NCBI GenBank assembly: GCA_017545245.1
Contig: JAFWPB010000017.1
Span: 1 to 64,000 of the forward strand
Origin: Clostridiales bacterium
GTDB lineage: Bacteria > Bacillota > Clostridia > Saccharofermentanales > Saccharofermentanaceae
Length of the DNA stretch: 64,000 nt
Direction: 5' to 3'
Within the stretch, counting starts at the first letter, position 1; each line of letters starts with the position of its first letter. Under the pieces are notes generated by a model. That model saw only the letters and a list, made by a program, of their open reading frames with translations. It was not told the DNA's origin and did not search any database. Of this stretch, positions 51,208-58,738 are shown piece after piece. The position numbers and the translations under genes are program-made.

Positions 51208-52620
51208 TTACATACCGCTGGTACGCTTCTTATCCGGCTGGATGACCTGAGATGCACGAGAGCGGTTCTTCTTCGCAACCCAGTTTTCCTTCACGACCTG
51301 CTGGGATCTGGCAATCGCCAGACCGAGTTCCGGTACATCTTCCGTGATCGTCGAACCTGCGGCGATATAGGAATTCTCTTTCAGCGTGACCGGAGAAATC
51401 AGGTTGCTGTTACCACCGATAAAGACGTTGTCTCCGATGACGCACCAAGTCTTGTCCATACCATCGTAGTTACAGGTTACGGTTCCGCAACCGAAGTTTA
51501 CGTTCTTTCCGACCTTCGCATCACCGACATAGGTCAGGTGGCGGGCACGGGAATAATCGTCGATCGTGGCATTCTTGACTTCAACATACGCACCAATCGT
51601 AACATTATCTTTCAGGACCGTATCCGGACGCAGATGCGAATAGGGTCCGATACGGCAGTTCTTGCCAACTTCGCAATTCGATGCGATCGAGTTATCGATC
51701 GTCGTACCATCGCCGACGATAACATTTTCCAGACGGCTGTTCTCACCGATCACACACTCATCTCCGACAACCGTATTTCCAAGAAGGATGCTGCCCGGAA
51801 GAATGAGCGTATCCTTACCGATCTTGACCGAATCGGCGATCCACGTTGTCTCGGAATCCACGATCTGCACGCCCTCACGCATCAGCTTCATGCAGACTCT
51901 TCTGTTCAGCATCTTGCCTACCTGCTGAAGTTCCACACGGTCATTCACGCCACGTGTCTCGTCAAAGTCCGCGACAAAAGCACCTACCTTGTGGCCGTCG
52001 TTGATGATGATCTCAATGGTATCCGTGAGGTAGTATTCTTTCTGCGCATTCTTGGAATCAATGCGTCCCAGCGCGGAAAGAAGAAGCGGCGTCTTGAAGC
52101 AGTAAATGGAAGAATTGATCTCGCAGACCTTTCTCTCCTCATCGTTACAATCGCGGTCTTCCACGATCTTGATCACGTTGCCGTCGCTGTTACGGATGAC
52201 ACGTCCATATCCCTTCGGATCCGGTGCATTACCTGTGATGATCACAGCACCATAGTCACCCTCCTCGAACATCGCCAGTGCTTTTGAAATCGTATCGGAT
52301 GTGATCAGCGGAGCATCGCCCGGAAGAACGATCGTGCATCCATTTCTTCCTTCGAGAAAAGGGGCGGCCTGCATGACGGCATGTCCGGTTCCTAACTGTT
52401 GTTCCTGAAACACGAACGCGACGTCCTCTCCCAGGACCTCACGTACTTCTTCCTGACAATGGCCTACGATATAGACCTGTTCAGTTGCGCCTACTCCTTC
52501 GAGTGCCTCGGCAACCCAGCGGATCAAGGGTTTTCCTGCTGCAAGCTGCACCACCTTCGAGTGGTTCGAATGCATACGTTTTCCTTCACCGGCTGCCATT
52601 ACTACTGCACAAAGCTCCAT
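51208..52620 (-). CDS. glmU: Bifunctional UDP-GlcNAc pyrophosphorylase / glucosamine-1-phosphate acetyltransferase
   Basis: Makes UDP-N-acetylglucosamine, the entry to peptidoglycan and teichoic acid synthesis. Of 470 residues, the N-terminal uridyltransferase begins VVMAAGEGKRMHSNHSKV, with LPGDAPL and EINSSIYCF. The C-terminal left-handed beta-helix acetyltransferase contains hexapeptide repeats and the conserved DYSRARHLTYVGDAKVGKNVNFGCGTVTCNYDG. GAAGGAG lies 11 bases before the ATG. First gene of glmU-pth-mfd-lipase; the glmU-pth-mfd order is common in Firmicutes. Confidence 0.97.
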   Translation of the reverse strand: MELCAVVMAAGEGKRMHSNHSKVVQLAAGKPLIRWVAEALEGVGATEQVYIVGHCQEEVREVLGEDVAFVFQEQQLGTGHAVMQAAPFLEGRNGCTIVLPGDAPLITSDTISKALAMFEEGDYGAVIITGNAPDPKGYGRVIRNSDGNVIKIVEDRDCNDEERKVCEINSSIYCFKTPLLLSALGRIDSKNAQKEYYLTDTIEIIINDGHKVGAFVADFDETRGVNDRVELQQVGKMLNRRVCMKLMREGVQIVDSETTWIADSVKIGKDTLILPGSILLGNTVVGDECVIGENSRLENVIVGDGTTIDNSIASNCEVGKNCRIGPYSHLRPDTVLKDNVTIGAYVEVKNATIDDYSRARHLTYVGDAKVGKNVNFGCGTVTCNYDGMDKTWCVIGDNVFIGGNSNLISPVTLKENSYIAAGSTITEDVPELGLAIARSQQVVKENWVAKKNRSRASQVIQPDKKRTSGM

Positions 52621-52937
52621 GTCTCTGATTCTCCTTCAAATTTGGTTATTCTTTATTTCATGCACAAAGAAGCCCCGGATCTTGTCTTTCACAGGGGGTA
52701 TCGAGTCCTTCGTTCCGACTCTCTTTCTGCTCTTCCCTGATGATCCGGTGTTCCTTATATCATCTTTTTTTGTCACTTCACATTATAGCCTTTCCCGACC
52801 CAACGTTCCACACCTTTGGAGAACTTTTCATAGAAAAGAAACAAAATGATACCAACATGTCATGGAAAGACGAGTGCTTTTCTGATACTATGTAGAGGGA
52901 AAGTATAAAAATACGTTGATATTGGAAAGGATTTTAC
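52621..52937. other. Divergent intergenic region between glmU and nucleotidyltransferase
   Basis: Holds the leaders and promoters of two divergent genes. CCGGATC near 52676 and GATCCGG near 52741 are inverted but far apart. AAAGTATAAAAATACG (about 52900) is a possible -10 region for the right-hand gene. No TTACCGCC-type unit, RNA element or small gene is recognised. Confidence 0.4.
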
Positions 52938-53723
52938 ATGATCGCATTATTACTCGTTGCCGGCTACGCAACCCGCTTATATCCACTTACCATCGACACA
53001 CCTAAGCCGCTTCTTCCGGTCGGACCGAAGAAGATGCTTGACTATATCACAGATGAGATCGACACGCTTCCGGATATTTCCAGGATCCTTCTCGTCACTA
53101 ACCACCGTTTCGCCGACCATTTCCAGAAGTGGGCCGACGACCGTATGCAGGCGCAGAAGGAAGCTTCGGGCGACAGCTCGAAAGCGATCACTCCGATCGA
53201 GGTCATCGATGACGGCACGACCGATAACTCCAACCGTCTTGGCGCCATCGGCGACATCCAGTTCGTTATTGATAAGTGCGGCGTGAATGAAGACATGGTC
53301 ATCATTGCCGGTGACAACCTCTTCACCTACAAGCTCCGCGACATGTACGACTTCTTCATGGAGAAGAGAAAAGATACTTTGATCGCAATCCATGTTGAGG
53401 AAGTGGAACAGCTAAGAAAGCTTGCTGTTGCTACTCTCGACAAGGACGGAAAAGTCCTTGACCTTGCTGAGAAGCCGCAGATCCCGAAGTCCACGACAGC
53501 GATCTACGCGACCTATTTCTACCTGAAGGAAACTCTCCCGCGTATCCGCGAATACCTCGACGAAGGAAACACTCCGGATGCTCCGGGTAACTTCCCGTCC
53601 TGGCTCTACAAGCGTCAGGATGTCTATGCCTACCGTGCCAACGGAAACTGCATCGACATCGGCACCCCTGAGAATTACCAGGAAGTCTGCGACAACTACC
53701 AGGAAATCCTCGGCGTAAAATAA
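52938..53723 (+). CDS. Sugar-phosphate nucleotidyltransferase
   Basis: A 261-residue enzyme of the RfbA/GlmU nucleotidyltransferase fold. The start LLLVAGYATRLYPLTIDTPKPLLPVG matches the family loop, but the usual GxGTRL reads GYATRL. Other family features are present: IAGDNLFTY with the metal-binding Asp, LAEKPQIPKS and IDIGTPENY. Products of this group are NDP-sugars for wall or capsule polymers; the exact sugar and nucleotide cannot be told. GGAAAGG lies upstream. The gene is single and ends 68 bp before the single unit of the TTACCGCC family. Confidence 0.85.
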   Translation: MIALLLVAGYATRLYPLTIDTPKPLLPVGPKKMLDYITDEIDTLPDISRILLVTNHRFADHFQKWADDRMQAQKEASGDSSKAITPIEVIDDGTTDNSNRLGAIGDIQFVIDKCGVNEDMVIIAGDNLFTYKLRDMYDFFMEKRKDTLIAIHVEEVEQLRKLAVATLDKDGKVLDLAEKPQIPKSTTAIYATYFYLKETLPRIREYLDEGNTPDAPGNFPSWLYKRQDVYAYRANGNCIDIGTPENYQEVCDNYQEILGVK

Positions 53724-53790
53724 GGCGTTTCCGGGTCTGAACGATCACAGGATCCGGGAGTATCGGCATATTTATTCTCTAAACAGAGCA

Positions 53791-53830
53791 TTACCGCCCA
53801 AAATGCTGAAAAGGCAAAAAAAGGCGGTAA
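53791..53830. repeat. Element C: single TTACCGCC / GGCGGTAA unit
   Basis: TTACCGCC at 53791-53798 and GGCGGTAA at 53823-53830, box starts 32 bp apart and total 40 bp, the same unit size as in arrays A and B. The interior is A-rich and includes GCTGAAAA, also seen in unit 1 of array B. It lies between convergent genes. Confidence 0.9.
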
Positions 53831-53885
53831 TGACCATCTGAGCAATTTGAAAGCAAAGGATTCCGTCTTAACTTAACGTCATTGC

Positions 53886-54539
53886 TCATTTGTTTTGAGA
53901 TAACGCCTTTTTACTTAAGAAACTATGCAGCGGCAGGTAGCACAGGAACGCAACGATAGAAACAGTGATACCCTTGAAGATGTTGAATGGTACGAATGTC
54001 ATCAGGATGACGTCCATCTTTGTCTTGATGGTGACTGCCGTGTTGGCCTTGTCACACATGTCAATGATCGCCGGCATCGGGAAACCCATGACCTTCTCGT
54101 AAAGCGGGAGACTGAAGAAATAATTGACGAAGCAGGTCGCAACGGTCAGTGCAATCGTTCCGAAAATAAGTGACATCACCACGCCCTTTTTGCTTCTCAT
54201 CTTCCAGTAGATCAAAGCGCCGGTCAGTACGAAGATGCTGCCGGAAATGAAGTTTGCCGCTTCACCGATATACTGCGTGCCGGTAAACGGCATATGGATC
54301 AGGTTCTTAAGGAATTCCACGATCACACCGGCCAGAGGTCCGCAGGCAAAACCTGCGAAAAGCGCCGGAATATCACTGAAATCGTACTTCAGAAATCCCG
54401 GCATGAGCGGCAGCGGGATCTCAAGCATCATGAGTACTTCCGCGAGCGCGGTCATGATACCTGTGAGTGCGACCTTGTAGATCATCGACTTTCTCTTCTC
54501 GTTCTGTTGTTTGAGATCTTTCGTTTCTGTCATTTTCAT
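53886..54539 (-). CDS. ribU: Riboflavin ECF transporter substrate-binding subunit
   Basis: Membrane S-component that binds riboflavin and works with a shared ECF energising module (not in this window). The 217-residue protein has about six helices; the second half of helix 1 and its loop read LPLMPGFLKYDFSDIPALFAGFACGP, and EFLKNLIHMPF follows, matching RibU signatures. Two ATG codons lie at 54539 and 54533; AAGAGGTT is upstream. Expression is controlled by the FMN riboswitch and terminator directly upstream, which fixes the substrate as flavin-related. Confidence 0.93.
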   Translation of the reverse strand: MKMTETKDLKQQNEKRKSMIYKVALTGIMTALAEVLMMLEIPLPLMPGFLKYDFSDIPALFAGFACGPLAGVIVEFLKNLIHMPFTGTQYIGEAANFISGSIFVLTGALIYWKMRSKKGVVMSLIFGTIALTVATCFVNYFFSLPLYEKVMGFPMPAIIDMCDKANTAVTIKTKMDVILMTFVPFNIFKGITVSIVAFLCYLPLHSFLSKKALSQNK

Positions 54540-54584
54540 TAACCTCTTCTTTCTTCCTGACAGGACCGATTCTCCGAAAGCATC

Positions 54585-54618
54585 AAAAAAGCGACTCTCC
54601 TCTTCGGAGAATCGCTTT
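54585..54618 (-). terminator. Riboswitch-controlled terminator of ribU
   Basis: Minus strand AAAGCGATTCTCC / GGAGAGTCGCTTT (one G-U pair) around GAAGA, then TTTTTT. Placed between the FMN aptamer and the ribU ribosome site, it is the expression platform. Confidence 0.88.
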
Positions 54619-54672
54619 AAGAAAATTCATCATTTGCCGGATGTCCGGGATTCCGGTACATCGCAGCTATCG

Positions 54673-54813
54673 ACTCTTCTTCCATCCGGACTATGACCGT
54701 CGGCACTGGATTCTCACCAGTTCTGCAAAAGCTCGCGGGCTCGCCTCCTGCCTTCTATTCAGGTCCTAACGGAAGCATCACCGCCGGTGGGGAATTACGC
54801 CCCGCCCCGAAGT
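54673..54813 (-). promoter_or_regulatory. FMN riboswitch (RFN element)
   Basis: The minus strand shows the conserved RFN blocks in order: TTCGGGGCGGGGCGTAATTC, CACCGGCGGTGATG, GCCCGCGAGC, CTGGTGAGAATCCAGTGCCG, ACGGTCATAGTCCGGATG and GAAGAAG. These form the six-helix FMN aptamer. FMN binding should favour the terminator at 54585 and shut down ribU. Confidence 0.96.
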
Positions 54814-54876
54814 TACGACGAGATTATACGACACCGTTTACTCTGCGTCAATACACTTTTTCAACCTTTTTTAGTC

Positions 54877-55545
54877 TTATCCTTCCGTTACTTCACTCTG
54901 CTCTTTGCCATCTCCAAGATTTAACTCCAGACTGGCCGGCTCGCCTCCGAGATTCATATGCAACACGGCTTGCTCCAGGCCTTCTGCTTCGAAAGCATTC
55001 TTCATCCATTCCGATTTAAAATCCGCTTTCCCGATACTTAAAACTGCTTCCTGACCAGCTTCGCCATCAACGATCGTCGTTTCCCACCAGCCAAAGTCAT
55101 CAGCGGTTCCTCCGACAAAGATCACTGTTCTGGATCCGTCAGGATTCTTGATCTCGTGGCGGTAAAAATCGGTCGCGCTGCACTTGTCAGTCACATCCGT
55201 CCGTTCCCCGTTAAGGACGAAATAGAGACGTCCATCCTCAGCTTCTGCCAGATCTACCAGTCCGCCATTTGCATCCGAGGCTTCAATCAACATAGCATCG
55301 TCACTTATTGAGACAGTGTACTCCAGATTCGACGGCGTCCGAAATACCGAGAGGATCTCCTCTGCAGCACGCACGATGGCTTTTCTTGTGTAAGGCACCG
55401 CTATCAGGATCGCCGCCGCGGCAGCAAGACCTGCTACGACCGGAATCCATCTTCTGCTCTTTACCGTCTTTTTCTCTTGGAGCATCTGAAGTATCTCCTC
55501 TTTTTTCCCTTCATCCATAACTATTTTATCGAAAGTATCTTTCAT
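54877..55545 (-). CDS. Probable anti-sigma factor (membrane protein)
   Basis: A 222-residue protein: a short cytoplasmic N-terminus (1-31) containing KKEEILQMLQEKKTVKSRR, one helix (about 34-52) and an external domain with a DUF4179/DUF4367-like look (PYTRKAIVRAAEEILSVF, then beta-rich sequence with GWWETTIVDGEAGQEAVL). It overlaps the ECF sigma gene by 4 bases, the usual arrangement for a regulator of that sigma factor. No zinc-type anti-sigma motif (HxxxCxxC) is present. Confidence 0.75.
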   Translation of the reverse strand: MKDTFDKIVMDEGKKEEILQMLQEKKTVKSRRWIPVVAGLAAAAAILIAVPYTRKAIVRAAEEILSVFRTPSNLEYTVSISDDAMLIEASDANGGLVDLAEAEDGRLYFVLNGERTDVTDKCSATDFYRHEIKNPDGSRTVIFVGGTADDFGWWETTIVDGEAGQEAVLSIGKADFKSEWMKNAFEAEGLEQAVLHMNLGGEPASLELNLGDGKEQSEVTEG

Positions 55546-56021
55546 GTATCTTCCTCCAATCTGAACCGTAACTGTTCTTTGCCTCTCTTGATCCGCATGG
55601 CCACAGCCGAACCGGAAATCTTCAGGATCCGGCTGATCTCCTTGTACGAGAAACCTTCGTAGTAATAAAGAAAGATCGGAGCCCGGTACGTGTCTTCCAG
55701 TTTTAAAAGCTCGTCGAAGACATCCTTGTTTCTTTCCGAAAATCCATCAACGCTGGCCAGCAGCCATTCCGAGGATTCAAGATCAACGCTTGTTTTCCTT
55801 GCTGAAGATTTCAGCAGATCTTTGCACTGATTCGCTGTCATTGTCATCAGATATGCTTTCCCGATTTTCTTCTCGAAAAGAACTTGCTTATTGAGCAGTT
55901 TCAGAAATACTTCCTGAACGATATCTTCCGCGTCGTGCTTTGAGCCGACGTACGAGACAGCGAAGCGGTAAAGATCATCTGAAAATTCGTCAAACAATCT
56001 GACAACTTCCTCGTTTCTCAA
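55542..56021 (-). CDS. ECF sigma factor
   Basis: A 159-residue RNA polymerase sigma factor. Region 2 has FDEFSDDLYRFAVSYVGSKHDAEDIVQEVFLKLL and region 4 has APIFLYYYEGFSYKEISRILKISGSAVAMRIKRGKEQLR. The start is assigned to TTG at 56021 because AGGAGG lies 8 bases before it and the family begins here; the in-frame ATG at 56078 has no ribosome site. It forms an operon with the probable anti-sigma factor. Its targets are unknown; the VanY-like peptidase gene is divergent from it. Confidence 0.92.
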   Translation of the reverse strand: MRNEEVVRLFDEFSDDLYRFAVSYVGSKHDAEDIVQEVFLKLLNKQVLFEKKIGKAYLMTMTANQCKDLLKSSARKTSVDLESSEWLLASVDGFSERNKDVFDELLKLEDTYRAPIFLYYYEGFSYKEISRILKISGSAVAMRIKRGKEQLRFRLEEDT

Positions 56022-56165
56022 GATTCTAACCTCCTGTGTGATTTGAGATCTCAAACATAAAACGATCCAGAACCGCATTTTCTCACATAAAGTTAAACGA
56101 TTGCAACATTCCTGTCCTTTAAGTGCGCTATACTGTACGTGATAAAAAGAAGAAAAGGAAGAAAC

Positions 56166-57107
56166 ATGGGTATTTCAAGAAGAGGAAAACTGGTACTGCT
56201 GGTCCTGTCCATCTCGTTGATGCTTGGGTCCGCCTGTGGAAGAACAAACAAAGACGTCTCTTCCTCAGCAACATCGGCGCAGTTGCAGTCACAAAATGAG
56301 CTTTCCGCCTCTGCCGCGGATTCCGGCAAGGAGATCTCTTCGGAGACGGCATCGGAAGAAACGCCAACACCTACGTCTTCACCGACACCCACTTCTTCCC
56401 CTACGCCCTCTCCAACAGACACACCTTCACCTACTCCGACAAAAGTTCCGGAGTACATCGAACCGATCATTACGGGTGGTGCGGTCTGGTATGACGGGTA
56501 TGTGGATCCACGTACCGTCCGTGCGGAAATCGTTTCCAATCCATCAGATGTAGCCGTTCTCGTTAACAAGTATTACGCCTCTCCAGAGAGCTACGTACCG
56601 GAACTGGTCTACGCCAAATACTCGGCCGGCCAGCAGCTCCGTCCGGAAGCCGCAGACGCCTGGATCAAGCTCCACGATGCCTGCATGGCAGAAACTGGTG
56701 AAGACCTTTACCTCATTTCCGGATATCGGAGCTGGGAGACCCAGACATACAGTTTCAATAACGCCATCACGAGAAGAGGTCTGGACAAGACCTGCTGTAA
56801 GAACGCCTATCCCGGACGTTCCGAGCATCCGCTCGGCCTGGCTCTCGATATCAACACCAGCGATGATCCGCAGATCCGGGACAATTTCATTTACACCAAA
56901 GCCGGGCAGTGGGTCGCAGAAAACGGATATAAATTCGGGTTCATCTGGCGGTACCCGCAAGACTATGGACATATCACCGGATATGGAGTCGAAGGTTGGC
57001 ATTTCCGTTTTGTAGGTGTAGACGTAGCCACCGATATGCATGATAATAACATCATGACCTTGGAGGAATACTATGGAAAACCTCAGGTCTTACCTAACAA
57101 CGAATAA
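56166..57107 (+). CDS. VanY-family D,D-carboxypeptidase lipoprotein
   Basis: A 313-residue lipoprotein with lipobox LGSAC (Cys24), a Thr/Ser/Pro-rich spacer (about 60-95) and a C-terminal peptidase domain. Zinc ligands lie in SEHPLGLALDI (about 219-229) and GWHFRFVG (about 277); the LISGYRSWETQ segment is also typical. It removes terminal D-Ala from peptidoglycan precursors, affecting cross-linking or glycopeptide tolerance. ATG at 56166 with AAGGAAG upstream. It is 17 bases before the next gene, probably one transcript. Confidence 0.93.
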   Translation: MGISRRGKLVLLVLSISLMLGSACGRTNKDVSSSATSAQLQSQNELSASAADSGKEISSETASEETPTPTSSPTPTSSPTPSPTDTPSPTPTKVPEYIEPIITGGAVWYDGYVDPRTVRAEIVSNPSDVAVLVNKYYASPESYVPELVYAKYSAGQQLRPEAADAWIKLHDACMAETGEDLYLISGYRSWETQTYSFNNAITRRGLDKTCCKNAYPGRSEHPLGLALDINTSDDPQIRDNFIYTKAGQWVAENGYKFGFIWRYPQDYGHITGYGVEGWHFRFVGVDVATDMHDNNIMTLEEYYGKPQVLPNNE

Positions 57108-57124
57108 GAAAGGTTACCAGTACC

Positions 57125-57832
57125 ATGAACATAACCCGCGATGCCGAGTACCAGTTCTTTAATGTCGGAACGAAGATCTATCAATGCTATTGTGTCACTT
57201 ATAAGGACAAAGCCGTCCTGATCGACACCGGCGCCATGGCAGACCGCGCCACGATCGAGGCGAATCTGCAGAAAGACTTCATATTCGATATCGATGCGAT
57301 CTTTTTGACCCACTCACACGGCGACAGTGCCGGCAATGCCGAGTATTTCTCGATGCTTTTCAACTGCCCGGTCTATTGCATCAAGACCGCTGTGGCACTC
57401 GTTAAGCGGGGCCTTGCCATCATCCCGCCGAAGGATCATCCGTACATGAAAAAAGTCGGCAACGCAGCCGGCCTCATGCTGAAGCTTCCTTCTTTCATTC
57501 CATACGAAGGTTGTCAGGACGTAAAACCTCTTACCAAAGATATCGTTCAGGAACTGCTGGGAAACGATGCCCAGCTCCTTATGACCCCGGGCCATACCCA
57601 GGATTCCATCTCGATCGCTATCCGCGACGTTGCTTTTATCGGCGACTGCGCGCAATTCAAAAAGCGCGTCCTCGCTCCGGTTTTTGTAGACAGCGAATCG
57701 CAGCTTGCGACTACATGGGAAAGCCTTCTCCGCCTCAAGTCCAAGTACTACTTAAGCGGACACGGACGTCCGTGGAATGCAGATGAATGGCTGAACGAGA
57801 CAGAAGATAAAGACGACGAAGACGAAGAATGA
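57125..57832 (+). CDS. Metallo-beta-lactamase-fold hydrolase with altered metal motif
   Basis: A 235-residue MBL-fold protein. AVLIDTGA, FLTHSHGDSAGN (about 60-71), TPGHTQDS and FIGDCAQF follow the family order, and HGRPW ends the core. The usual HxHxDH reads HSHGDS, so the sixth-position histidine of the second metal site is replaced by Ser; activity with one metal or a changed substrate is possible. The C-terminus is very acidic. It lies after the VanY-like gene and converges with the PfkB kinase gene, 9 bases apart. Confidence 0.88.
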   Translation: MNITRDAEYQFFNVGTKIYQCYCVTYKDKAVLIDTGAMADRATIEANLQKDFIFDIDAIFLTHSHGDSAGNAEYFSMLFNCPVYCIKTAVALVKRGLAIIPPKDHPYMKKVGNAAGLMLKLPSFIPYEGCQDVKPLTKDIVQELLGNDAQLLMTPGHTQDSISIAIRDVAFIGDCAQFKKRVLAPVFVDSESQLATTWESLLRLKSKYYLSGHGRPWNADEWLNETEDKDDEDEE

Positions 57833-57841
57833 TCCCCAATC

Positions 57842-58723
57842 TTACAGATCCTGTGTCTCAGAGATTACACAACCGGCCGCATCGACGGCCATTTTCATGA
57901 TTTCGGAAGCAGGATACCCGTTGGAAAGACCGACTGCAATCGCTGCGGCCATCGCATCACCCGCACCAACCGTAGATACTACATTGACATCCGGAGCCGG
58001 TGCAAAGAGCACATTCTCCCGTTCTACCAGTACCGCGCCCTGCGGTCCCAGAGTCAGGAAAATCATGCGCATATCATCCGAGAGGATCGCACGTACACTC
58101 TGGATCACATCATCATTAACGATCTCCACTTTTTTACCAAGCAGCGTACTCAGCTCATCCCGGTTCGGCTTGACCACTGTCGGACCACCCTTGACACCTT
58201 CACGGAGAAGGTCTCCATCGGCATCGAGTACACTCATACCGCCCAGATCCCGCACCAGCCGGATCCATCGGGCATAGACATCAGAAGGTGTATTCTTCGG
58301 CGCACTTCCGGAAAAGACGACTACATCACCATACTTCACGTTCTCCCGGATTTTCTGCTCCAGCGCTAGAAGATCGGCTTGCTGAAGTTCTGGTGAGGAC
58401 TCATTGATCTCCGTGCACTTTCCGGTTTTTCTGTCAATGATCTTACTGTTCGTTCTCGTCTCCCCGGGGACTTCGATAAAGTCACAGGGCACGCCCTTTT
58501 CAAGAAGCATTCTCGTGATCTTCTTCCCGGTCTGACCGGAAATGAATCCCATCGCAGTGGTTTTGCCGCCCATACGGCGCACTTCACGCGACACGTTGAT
58601 TCCTTTTCCGCCTGCACGGAACACAACTTTATCCGTGCGGTTCAGACCACCAACAACAAAGTCGTCAACAAATATCAGCTTATCCATCGCAGGATGCAAA
58701 GTTACTGTGTAGATCATACTCAC
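57842..58723 (-). CDS. PfkB-family sugar kinase (1-phosphofructokinase-like)
   Basis: A 293-residue kinase of the FruK/LacC group. VTLHPAMDK at the start (normally TLNPAxD), GGKGINVSREVRRMGG, and the anion hole TVGAGDAMAAAIAVGLSNG with catalytic Asp near 258 are present. Substrate could be fructose 1-phosphate or tagatose 6-phosphate. No fructose PTS gene is nearby. It follows the ABC permease gene by 15 bases on the same strand and may be co-transcribed, though functional linkage is not evident. Confidence 0.87.
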   Translation of the reverse strand: MSMIYTVTLHPAMDKLIFVDDFVVGGLNRTDKVVFRAGGKGINVSREVRRMGGKTTAMGFISGQTGKKITRMLLEKGVPCDFIEVPGETRTNSKIIDRKTGKCTEINESSPELQQADLLALEQKIRENVKYGDVVVFSGSAPKNTPSDVYARWIRLVRDLGGMSVLDADGDLLREGVKGGPTVVKPNRDELSTLLGKKVEIVNDDVIQSVRAILSDDMRMIFLTLGPQGAVLVERENVLFAPAPDVNVVSTVGAGDAMAAAIAVGLSNGYPASEIMKMAVDAAGCVISETQDL

Positions 58724-58738
58724 CCTCCCCTTATACTA

